Assembly (NCBI GenBank): GCA_904384225.1
Contig: CAJFJV010000020.1
Span: forward strand, 1 to 35,042
DNA from: an uncultured Oscillospiraceae bacterium
GTDB taxonomy: Bacteria > Bacillota > Clostridia > Oscillospirales > Ruminococcaceae
DNA: 35,042 nt
Reading direction: 5' to 3'
Positions 13,773 through 20,169 of this stretch are shown in pieces; position 1 is the stretch's first letter, and each line of letters opens with the position of its first letter. Below the pieces are notes generated by a model. It was not told the origin of the DNA. It saw nothing but the letters and a program-made list of their open reading frames with translations, and searched no databases. The position numbers were made by a program, and so were the translations under genes.

Positions 13773-14813
13773 CTATTCACCAAGTAAGGACTGCTCATAT
13801 TTCATTTCTATCACTTCAACGCCGTTGCTTTTGGTAAATTCTTTCATATCAGTAAAGCCTATCTTATGATAACAGTTAATCGCTCTTGTATTATTTTTTC
13901 TTACACGAAGATACAATTTATTTATTTTTGTATTCTCAATTACAGATCTAATGGCTTGACTGCCAATCCCCTTATTCCTATACTCATTATCAGCAATAAA
14001 AATCCCTAAAGTGAATCGATTATCAGTGGCTTTTTCAATCCAAATGCTGCCAATAATTTTACAGTCACAGCAAATGTATTTCCAACATACTAATTCTGCA
14101 TGATCATCGGGCAATATTCTTGATTGGTACCAAGACAAATCATTTTTATATTCATCAAACAACGCATACTGATATCGGTTAATACCTCTAACAATATCAA
14201 TAAGCATAACACGATTTTTGCATTCAAATCCAACAAGCGATCTATGATTAGTCAACTGCCTTATTATGCTCCAGCCTATATAACTTTTTTCGGCATTTTG
14301 AGGAATTGGTAAAAATCCAAAATCAAGATATATTTTTACAGCAAGCCATGTTGTTGTTTGTGTAGGAATTTTAGCCTGTGTATATCCCATAGATTTCATC
14401 AGAGATAACACATAGGAAATAAGAGGTTTTGATAAGCCCTTACCCTGATATTCTCTTTTAACTGCTACCCAATGTAACCATGCGGCACCTGAATTGTCTT
14501 TACCTGTGACATCATAAAATGCAGTTGCCGTTGCAACTTTTTCGCCAAAATTATCCGCAATAAATACCATTCTTGTCTGAAGCTCATATTCTTTACCCAA
14601 GTAATATCTATTCCAGGCTTCAACACCTTGCTCAAAACTTTCAAATTCTTTTGCGCTTTTTTCAATTTCTATCCATTCATCTCTATCCCCGTTTTGATAA
14701 AATTCGAAGCGAAATCCATCAGGTAATGAAAATTTAGGAATTGAATCTAAATCTCTTTCAAGCAAGAGTTCATAATATGGTATTCTCTTGTCATGGTTGT
14801 CAAAATCATTCAT
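13773..14813 (-). CDS. Protein with two GNAT acetyltransferase domains
   Basis: A 346-residue protein. I start at ATG 14813, where an AGGAG box lies 9 bases upstream; an upstream TTG at 14879 gives only a poor extension. The N-terminal GNAT domain (about 30-180) has WLHWVAVKREYQGKGLSKPLISYVL, the acetyl-CoA-binding motif A. The C-terminal GNAT domain (about 195-340) has LGIFIADNEYRNKGIGSQAIRSVI with a canonical R/Q-x-x-G-x-G/A loop, then KLYLRVRKNNTRAINCYHKIGF. Both domains look intact for acetyl-CoA binding. Tandem GNAT proteins include mycothiol synthase and several drug- or toxin-acetylating enzymes; the substrate here is unknown. It neighbours the APH-fold kinase, suggesting a detoxification patch. 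Confidence 0.82.
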   Translation of the reverse strand: MNDFDNHDKRIPYYELLLERDLDSIPKFSLPDGFRFEFYQNGDRDEWIEIEKSAKEFESFEQGVEAWNRYYLGKEYELQTRMVFIADNFGEKVATATAFYDVTGKDNSGAAWLHWVAVKREYQGKGLSKPLISYVLSLMKSMGYTQAKIPTQTTTWLAVKIYLDFGFLPIPQNAEKSYIGWSIIRQLTNHRSLVGFECKNRVMLIDIVRGINRYQYALFDEYKNDLSWYQSRILPDDHAELVCWKYICCDCKIIGSIWIEKATDNRFTLGIFIADNEYRNKGIGSQAIRSVIENTKINKLYLRVRKNNTRAINCYHKIGFTDMKEFTKSNGVEVIEMKYEQSLLGE

Positions 14814-14959
14814 GTTTTCAATCTCCTCATTTCCTACGCACGAATAAAAGCACCCATTCTGTTTAAAAGCAAAAATCAAGTAAACAGAAATAATGTTTAA
14901 ATGCTGTCAGGGATTTTTAAATTTTTTATCCAAATATATTTTTCAATCTTATAGTTACG

Positions 14960-14989
14960 ATTGTATAGTTATATTATATCATATTTCAA
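14960..14989 (-). promoter_or_regulatory. Possible promoter of the double-GNAT gene
   Basis: On the minus strand TTGAAA (14984-14989) and TACAAT (14960-14965) are separated by 18 bp in a very AT-rich stretch. It lies about 145 bases upstream of ATG 14813. Other TATAAT-like boxes are nearby, so the exact promoter is uncertain. Confidence 0.35.
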
Positions 14990-15078
14990 GTGATTTTTAA
15001 ATTCTATGGCTGCCACATATAGTAGGTAGTTGCTACCTTATAACTCTATGTTACAATTTCTTCAAAGTAGTTGATAGC

Positions 15079-15246
15079 ATGAACAAGAAATACACAAATG
15101 AACAAAAGCAAGTGATTCTTAATCAATTTACAAACGGCGAATCAGTAACCAACATTGTTTCCTTAACTGGTATTCCCCAAAGTACAATTTATACATGGAT
15201 TAAATTGGCGCGAAAAAGCACTAACCGAAAATACCTATTACGATGA
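15079..15246 (+). pseudogene. IS3-type transposase OrfA fragment (helix-turn-helix)
   Basis: A 55-codon frame from ATG 15079 to TGA 15244-15246. Its product, MNKKYTNEQKQVILNQF...VTNIVSLTGIPQSTIYTWIK, is the N-terminal helix-turn-helix that opens OrfA of IS3/IS150-like elements. The true OrfA is longer and followed by OrfB's integrase core, all of which is missing here. It is a broken remnant. Confidence 0.65.
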
Positions 15247-15266
15247 TGAAACAGTTGATATAAGAT

Positions 15267-15546
15267 ATGAGCCTTATAAGTATCCAGCAGGCTGCAAAGA
15301 AACTATATGATAAAGAGCAACTCCGATACAAAAATTATTTAAATCAGCAATTTACAACTGTGCGCCCAAGAGAAGAACTATACCGAACAAAATACCGCTC
15401 TGAAAGCGAGTTTAGAACGGCAGTAGACAAGTATATGATTTTTCTATAACGAACAGCGAACCCATGCCAGGAACGGATATAAGACACCAATTAAAAAACT
15501 GGAATATTATAATAGACAAGCGCTTTTAGAGACAAATTCAGATTAG
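15267..15546 (+). pseudogene. IS3-type transposase OrfB C-terminal remnant, frameshifted
   Basis: The frame from 15267 contains REELYRTKYRSESEFRTAVDKYMIF, the C-terminal end of IS3-family OrfB (usually FFSTLKREELYR...YMxFYNEQRPH). After the T5 run at 15439-15443 the frame changes: YNEQRTHARNGYKTPIKKLEYY follows in another frame to a TAG at 15544-15546. The DDE integrase core is absent. The first 30 codons do not look like OrfB and may mark the deletion joint. Confidence 0.65.
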
Positions 15547-15670
15547 ACAAAAGTGTTCAGATTGCAAAGTTTTTCGTTTTCGACTTCTATTTTATACTTT
15601 TTGATTTTCTTGTCCAGTTTGAATTTGAAAACGGATAGCCCACGAACACGCATAAATACAGAGTTTATAA

Positions 15671-15719
15671 CAAAAACACCATTGACGTCCAAACCTTAGA
15701 GGTTCAGGTTTCAATGGTG
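15671..15719 (-). terminator. Terminator of tRNA-Pro
   Basis: An imperfect hairpin: CACCATTGA (15677-15685) pairs with 15711-15719, with an inner stem AAACCT (15691-15696) against 15706-15711. On the minus strand it runs into TTTTTG. It begins 9 bp past the encoded CCA of the tRNA. Confidence 0.75.
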
Positions 15720-15727
15720 CTTTCATA

Positions 15728-15804
15728 TGGTCGAGGCGACAGGATTTGAACCTGCGGCCTCTGCGTCCCGAACGCAGCGCTCTACCAAACTGAGCCACGC
15801 CTCG
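15728..15804 (-). tRNA. tRNA-Pro (anticodon CGG)
   Basis: A cloverleaf on the minus strand: acceptor CGAGGCG pairs with CGCCTCG, the anticodon loop TTCGGGA gives CGG, the T arm contains GTTCAAATC, and CCA is encoded at 15728-15730. It sits at the junction between the accessory patch and the core MATE gene. I find no duplicated 3' end of this tRNA in the window that would mark an integrated element. Confidence 0.95.
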
Positions 15805-15820
15805 ACGAAGAACGATATTA

Positions 15821-15848
15821 ATTATATCATATAAAGATACAATGTCAA
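15821..15848 (-). promoter_or_regulatory. Promoter of tRNA-Pro, overlapping the MATE gene's stop codon
   Basis: TTGACA (15843-15848) and TATAAT (15821-15826) on the minus strand, 16 bp apart. Both boxes match consensus perfectly. The -35 box spans the stop codon of the upstream transporter gene. Confidence 0.85.
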
Positions 15849-17170
15849 GCCTTTTTTTCGTTCTTCCGCGTTTTTCGCATATAAAGCATGATAAGACAAA
15901 CGGTGATGCATAGTGTAAACTGTACCGCCCCCATAACGGACCATATCCCATTTACATCAAAAAAGGTTGGCAGGATCAAGAGGAACAGCGGCGTCAACAG
16001 CAATGGATCTGCATAGACAAGAAAAGTAGATTGCTTTGTTTTGTCTACTGCATAAAAATAAGAGATGGCGCTGCGTACAATTCCGGCGAACGGATAGGCC
16101 GTTGCAGTAAGGATAAGACCTGTACGGGCCATATCACCCGCTTCCTGCGACACGCCGAATAATCCTGCAAAAAAGCTGGCTGTAGGAATAGAAAAAAGAA
16201 AGAAAGCGGAACCGAGTATAATAGCCATGCGAAACATTCGGCGGCGTACGCGCTCCATTTCTTCTATACGGGATGCGCCAAAAAGATAACTGACAATTGG
16301 CTGTGCCCCATCGCCAATTCCCTGCAGAAGGCATAAAAAGGTAGTCGATACGTAAGAAAGCACGGAGTAGGCTGCTACCGCAGTATCCCCGCCGTAGCGA
16401 ATACACTGCCAGTTGGCAAAGATGATGACAATAGATGGCGCAAGTGAAATGCCAAACGGCGAAAGTCCGATTTTAAGTGTACGCAGAATCAGGTGAAAAT
16501 CGGGCTTGAAATCCGAAAGATGAAAGGGGAGATGGCGATCCGTACACAGCGCAATTAGACTGAAAAATGCGACGATCGCCTGAGCGGCAACGGTTGCAGC
16601 CGCAGCACCGGTGATTCCCCACCCAAAAACCATAACGAACAGTGCGTCCAGCACAATATTGGCGATCAATCCCGAAACCATGATCAGCATTGCCAAAACT
16701 GCGCGCCGGCTGTTTTTTAAGATTGGCGTTAGCCCGCATCCAAAGACTTGAAAAAAAGTCCCGAACAGTACGGTGCGGATATAGGCTTGAGAAGCAGAGA
16801 GAAGCTCCCCTTGTGCACCGAATGCCTGCAGGATAAACGGATAACTGCATAAAAAAACCACCATTAAAAGGACGGAAAACAAGGCGAGCGTAAAAAGCGT
16901 GTTTCCTTTAGCTAAGGCAGCCTTTTTTCGGTCTCCTGCCCCTCCGTATAGTGACATTAAAACAGAACCGCCGACACCTACGCCAATGCCGGTAGCCTGC
17001 AATACTGCTGCGATCGGCCAAGCCAGGTTAATTGCGCCAAGCCCAATATCGCCGGTGGCTTGTCCTACGAAAAATCCGTCGACGATTGCATAAAACCCAC
17101 TCAATACCATCGTCAACATAGATGGTAAAACATAATACCAAAAGCGCTTTTCATCGGGCTCTTTTCTCAT
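15845..17170 (-). CDS. MATE family efflux transporter
   Basis: A 441-residue protein with twelve predicted helices in two six-helix halves, the length and topology of multidrug and toxic compound extrusion proteins. The N-terminal VLPSMLTMVLSGFYAIVDGFFVGQ and GLGAINLAWPI match the MATE/MepA signature. The second half repeats it near LCLLQGIGDGAQPIVSYLFGA. It exports cationic drugs or metabolites using a Na+ or H+ gradient in the plasma membrane; the substrate is unknown. It starts at ATG 17170, with GGAGGAAAG about 8 bases upstream on the minus strand. The gene ends only 41 bp before tRNA-Pro, whose promoter overlaps its stop. Confidence 0.93.
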   Translation of the reverse strand: MRKEPDEKRFWYYVLPSMLTMVLSGFYAIVDGFFVGQATGDIGLGAINLAWPIAAVLQATGIGVGVGGSVLMSLYGGAGDRKKAALAKGNTLFTLALFSVLLMVVFLCSYPFILQAFGAQGELLSASQAYIRTVLFGTFFQVFGCGLTPILKNSRRAVLAMLIMVSGLIANIVLDALFVMVFGWGITGAAAATVAAQAIVAFFSLIALCTDRHLPFHLSDFKPDFHLILRTLKIGLSPFGISLAPSIVIIFANWQCIRYGGDTAVAAYSVLSYVSTTFLCLLQGIGDGAQPIVSYLFGASRIEEMERVRRRMFRMAIILGSAFFLFSIPTASFFAGLFGVSQEAGDMARTGLILTATAYPFAGIVRSAISYFYAVDKTKQSTFLVYADPLLLTPLFLLILPTFFDVNGIWSVMGAVQFTLCITVCLIMLYMRKTRKNEKKA

Positions 17171-17295
17171 GGGGCTTTCCTCCTTCTAAAAATCCGGGGA
17201 ATATCCTGTTGACTCCTTTAATGCGGACGAAAGGTATTCTATCATACCGTATAATATTACGTCAACCCGCAAGGGCTCGCTTGGCCCGTGCTTTA

Positions 17296-17337
17296 TAAAA
17301 AGGGACAGGACGATACCGTTTGGGCATCGTCCTGTCC
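17296..17337 (-). terminator. Terminator of ireB
   Basis: A 12-bp perfect stem (17303-17314 with 17326-17337) is followed on the minus strand by CTTTTTAT. It lies about 65 bp after the ireB stop and separates ireB from the MATE gene. Confidence 0.85.
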
Positions 17338-17403
17338 GGCTTGTTTTGCAATAAGCAAGGGACAAAGAAGTATTGGCGTCTTTGTTTTACGCCATTTCTT
17401 TTG

Positions 17404-17649
17404 TTACTCGCTTAAATATGCTTTGACCATTGCCTGCAGCAATTCGTCGCGATCCACATGGCGAATTAGGCTGCGTGCATTGTTGTATGTTGTGATATAA
17501 GCGGGATCCTCAGACAAAATATATCCAACGATCTGGCTGACCGGATTGTATCCTTTGTGACTCAGCGCATCGTAAACGGTGGTGAGAATCCGCTTCATCT
17601 CCAGATCTTTTTCATCATTAACTGAAAAAGTCATGGTTTTATCATACAT
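17404..17649 (-). CDS. ireB: IreB family regulatory phosphoprotein (UPF0297)
   Basis: An 81-residue small cytosolic protein matching UPF0297/DUF965 almost throughout: DKTMTFSVNDEKDLEMKRIL, then VYDALSHKGYNPVSQIVGYI, then SEDPAYITTYNNARSLIRHV. In Enterococcus faecalis, IreB is a substrate of the PASTA kinase IreK, on an N-terminal Thr, and negatively controls cephalosporin resistance. Thr residues are present here near the start (DKTMTF). I start at ATG 17649, 6 bases after GGGAGGT; an upstream in-frame ATG at 17670 is less well placed. It is usually found near ruvX and alaS, but here it stands alone with its own promoter and terminator. Confidence 0.92.
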   Translation of the reverse strand: MYDKTMTFSVNDEKDLEMKRILTTVYDALSHKGYNPVSQIVGYILSEDPAYITTYNNARSLIRHVDRDELLQAMVKAYLSE

Positions 17650-17683
17650 AACCGATACCTCCCGATCCATTCATATTGGTTTT

Positions 17684-17712
17684 AGTATACATCATTATTG
17701 AAAAAGAAACAA
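17684..17712 (-). promoter_or_regulatory. Promoter of ireB
   Basis: TTGTTT (17707-17712) and TATACT (17684-17689) on the minus strand with a 17-bp spacer. Transcription would start about 30 bases before ATG 17649. Confidence 0.65.
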
Positions 17713-17927
17713 CCTTTTTCTTGAGGGGTACATCATAATTTTTTATTCATGTTTTACAGGCAGTGCACAGCTAAGCTTGTCAAACATATTTGAAAACAGC
17801 ACGGGACACAGATGCTTTTTATAGGAATTGGATACAAAACGAAAAAACACGGTATCTTGCTGCCTGCGTTTTGCTGTCGGTTCATGCGCATCCTTTCGGA
17901 TGCCGCTATAGGATGGGCAAGACGGCG

Positions 17928-18368
17928 CTAAACATACCCTCTTTTCCTCGCTTCCTCCAGCAATTTAGGCTGAATCTGAGGATAGGTCCAGCGGTCGACA
18001 AGCGTATCCGAGACGATGATCTTTTCGATCTCGCTTTCGCTGCTAATGGATCCAAAAGAAAAAATTTCTGCAAAGAAAAGCATACCGTAACTCTCGTCAT
18101 CCGCGTCTCTGTTTATCCTCGTTTTCCCTTTAACGGAATAGGCGCAGATAGGTTTTATCACAAAATCCACCGCACCGGTTTCTTCTATTAATTCTCTTTT
18201 TGCCGTTTCCATAATGGTTTCGCCTTTTTCCCTGTGTCCGCCCGGCACCTCATAGGTATCCCGTTGTCTGTGTTTACAAAATACCCATTTGCCTTGTGCT
18301 TTTGAAACAATGACGGCAAACTTTAAGCGTGCATCTTCCACTGATTCATGAAAACGTACGTCGACCAT
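17928..18368 (-). CDS. Nudix hydrolase
   Basis: A 146-residue protein with a complete Nudix box, GGHREKGETIMETAKRELIEETGA (G-x5-E-x7-R-E-x2-E-E-x-G), at about residues 43-66. It hydrolyses a nucleoside-diphosphate-linked compound, using metal bound by the box glutamates; the true substrate is not readable. ATG 18368 has AAGGAG about 9 bases upstream. It lies 130 bp after glmU on the same strand, behind a hairpin that spans the glmU stop, so it may be only partly co-transcribed. Confidence 0.88.
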   Translation of the reverse strand: MVDVRFHESVEDARLKFAVIVSKAQGKWVFCKHRQRDTYEVPGGHREKGETIMETAKRELIEETGAVDFVIKPICAYSVKGKTRINRDADDESYGMLFFAEIFSFGSISSESEIEKIIVSDTLVDRWTYPQIQPKLLEEARKRGYV

Positions 18369-18447
18369 TCTTAAACGCTCCTTATAAATCCTTGCTGTGT
18401 TCCGCCTGAATGGCGGTATGCGTCCGCAGACGGGTCATTCTTTTTTC

Positions 18448-18510
18448 AAAACAGGGAAGGGCGGATGCGATACGGATATAAAAAGCAGGCCTATCCGTTA
18501 TCCCTGTTTT
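18448..18510 (-). terminator. Compound hairpin spanning the glmU stop codon
   Basis: AAAACAGGGA (18448-18457) pairs with TCCCTGTTTT (18501-18510), and an inner 7-bp stem, 18472-18478 with 18492-18498, nests inside. On the minus strand it ends TCCCTGTTTTG, a modest terminator. The last glmU codons and its TAA form part of the stem. It may attenuate read-through into the Nudix gene. Confidence 0.5.
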
Positions 18511-19865
18511 TTCCCTCGAAGAAGCTGGTTGTAACCGGGTTTATTCACCTGTTTGGCACGTGCAATCGCCAGCGCCTCGTCTGGAACATCCTCTGTAATG
18601 GTGGAGCCGGCCGCTGTATAACCGTTCGATCCGATATTCACCGGTGCCACCAGGTTTGTATTACAGCCGATAAATGCATCGTTACCTATTGTACAGCGGT
18701 ATTTGTGCACGCCGTCATAGTTGGCCACTGCGACGCCGCATCCGAAATTAACTCGTTCACCAACGTCGCTGTCTCCCACATAGCTTAGATGCGCAATATG
18801 CGTCTGTGCGCCGATGTCTGCATTCTTTAGCTCCACAAAGTCGCCGATATGCACGCCGTCATGTATGACGGTATTCGGACGGATGTGGCAAAACGGGCCG
18901 GCTGTCACGTCACGCCCGACGGTAGAACGATAGCACTGCACGGCGTTTAAGCTGGTATTGTCCCCTATTGTACTATCCGCAATAAGGGTGTCCGGCCCGA
19001 TTGTACAATGTTCCCCGACAACCGTAGCGCCCCGCAGCACTGTCCCGGGAAGAAGGAGCGTTCCCATCCCGACCTGCACGTTTTTTTCTATCAGGATACC
19101 GTCGGTACAAGGAATTTCAACTCCTTCTTCCATCAGACAAAACAACTTATTCATACGTGCCGTTTCATTTATTTTGTATAGCTGCCGTGAAGAGTTTGCG
19201 CGCATGATAATATCTGGATTGGCAGAGGTATAAGCGCCCGCCTTTTTTCCATTTTGCAGCAAAGCCGCCGCTGCATCCGACAGGCGCATTTCCTGACAGG
19301 GATTGCTGTCAGGACTGAGCAGGCTGAGCAGATCGCGCGCCGTAAACCAGTAATTCCCGGTGGGCAACTCCGTTGGGCCATGCGCAGTTCCGCTTTCGGC
19401 GTTTGGCTGCAAGCTCTGCATAATCTTACTGTCTATGTTAAGCGGGGAATGGCCGCAGTCTGATACATATGCGGTAATGGCGGTAACGGCGTTTTTGTCA
19501 CTGCGGTGCTGTGAAAGCGCATCTTGAATTGTTTTTGGATCCAGAAAAGGGGTATCGCCATTTAAAACGGCGACGTCTGCATCCTCGTACCGGCTTAAAA
19601 AGCCAGAGATGCTTTTGGGTATACAGCCGGTCCCCAGATGGTTTTCTTCTGTAGCAATTTCAATACTGCTGTCCGATATGGTTCGTATCAAATCTTCGCG
19701 GCAATTGGTTGCAATACAAATTTTTTCAATTCCTGCGTTTCGGCATGCATCTATAACCCAGCAGATAATAGGTTCAAACAAAACACGGCGCAGTGCGTTC
19801 GGTTTATCGGGGGTTATCTGAGCTTTTTCCAGAGGTGCAAGGATAACAGCAATCTGTTCGTTCAA
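18498..19865 (-). CDS. glmU: GlmU homologue with degenerate uridyltransferase domain and intact acetyltransferase domain
   Basis: A 455-residue, full-length, unbroken GlmU architecture. The C-terminal left-handed beta-helix (about 255-440) retains the acetyltransferase residues: R329, K347, H359 and Y362 in AHLSY, N373, N382-Y383 in ANYDG, and K388. The N-terminal domain keeps an NGDTPF segment (D104) and N224, the two metal-ligand positions. It has lost the LAAGxGTRMxS signature, replaced by LAPLEKAQITPD (residues 9-20). It also lost the PKVL lysine (now Asn23), GYGR (now GHSP) and the E-x-N-T-G asparagine (now Pro). It probably still makes GlcNAc-1-P, but UDP-GlcNAc formation is doubtful. 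The gene has its own promoter and is divergent from ppdK. Confidence 0.85.
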   Translation of the reverse strand: MNEQIAVILAPLEKAQITPDKPNALRRVLFEPIICWVIDACRNAGIEKICIATNCREDLIRTISDSSIEIATEENHLGTGCIPKSISGFLSRYEDADVAVLNGDTPFLDPKTIQDALSQHRSDKNAVTAITAYVSDCGHSPLNIDSKIMQSLQPNAESGTAHGPTELPTGNYWFTARDLLSLLSPDSNPCQEMRLSDAAAALLQNGKKAGAYTSANPDIIMRANSSRQLYKINETARMNKLFCLMEEGVEIPCTDGILIEKNVQVGMGTLLLPGTVLRGATVVGEHCTIGPDTLIADSTIGDNTSLNAVQCYRSTVGRDVTAGPFCHIRPNTVIHDGVHIGDFVELKNADIGAQTHIAHLSYVGDSDVGERVNFGCGVAVANYDGVHKYRCTIGNDAFIGCNTNLVAPVNIGSNGYTAAGSTITEDVPDEALAIARAKQVNKPGYNQLLRGKKQG

Positions 19866-19921
19866 AATGATCCCTCACAATCGGTATCTCGTATGCATTG
19901 GATAAAATTTATAATATCTAT

Positions 19922-19950
19922 ATTATGCCAAAAGCGTTTTACTTTTGCAA
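19922..19950 (-). promoter_or_regulatory. Probable promoter of glmU
   Basis: TTGCAA (19945-19950) and CATAAT (19922-19927) on the minus strand, 17 bp apart, about 57 bases before the start codon. It is a plausible but non-consensus sigma-A site. Confidence 0.5.
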
Positions 19951-20050
19951 GACGACAAAGAGAAAGTGCGGCAATTTCACAATTTCTTTAAAAAAATCAT
20001 TTCTACAAAGGATTTTCTACAAAGCAGATATAGCTTTTTCCTGTTTTATC

Positions 20051-20059
20051 TGATATAAT
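20051..20059 (+). promoter_or_regulatory. Extended -10 promoter of ppdK
   Basis: TGATATAAT is a perfect extended -10 (TGnTATAAT). A second TATAAT overlaps at 20059-20064. The region 17 bp upstream has no good -35 box, as is usual for extended -10 promoters. The leader to the start codon is about 105 bases. The rest of 19866-20169 holds only this promoter and the divergent glmU promoter. Confidence 0.6.
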
Positions 20060-20169
20060 ATAATCGGTGTTTGGCGGGAAGGCGTCAAGCAGGAAATCAA
20101 AGGCTGCGCGCTATTTTTTAATGATACGGGCTTTGGGCGTGCGGCATTATTAAATGGAGGAGATTTAAC

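Larger units (their letters stand above)
15079..15546 (+). mobile_element. Deleted IS3-family insertion sequence remnant
   Basis: OrfA and OrfB pieces (15079-15246 and 15267-15546) lie in the right order and orientation, but with about 0.7 kb of transposase missing and a frameshift. No terminal inverted repeats or target duplication could be found. It cannot move by itself. It marks the right side of the accessory patch, about 180 bp from the tRNA-Pro gene. Confidence 0.6.

Noticed and set aside
15728-15804. tRNA-Pro as an attachment site of an integrated element
   Set aside because: No second copy of the tRNA 3' end and no integrase gene was seen in the window.
17888-17903. Hairpin GCATCC-TTTC-GGATGC as terminator of the Nudix gene
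   Set aside because: The stem is only 6 bp and no T run follows on the minus strand.
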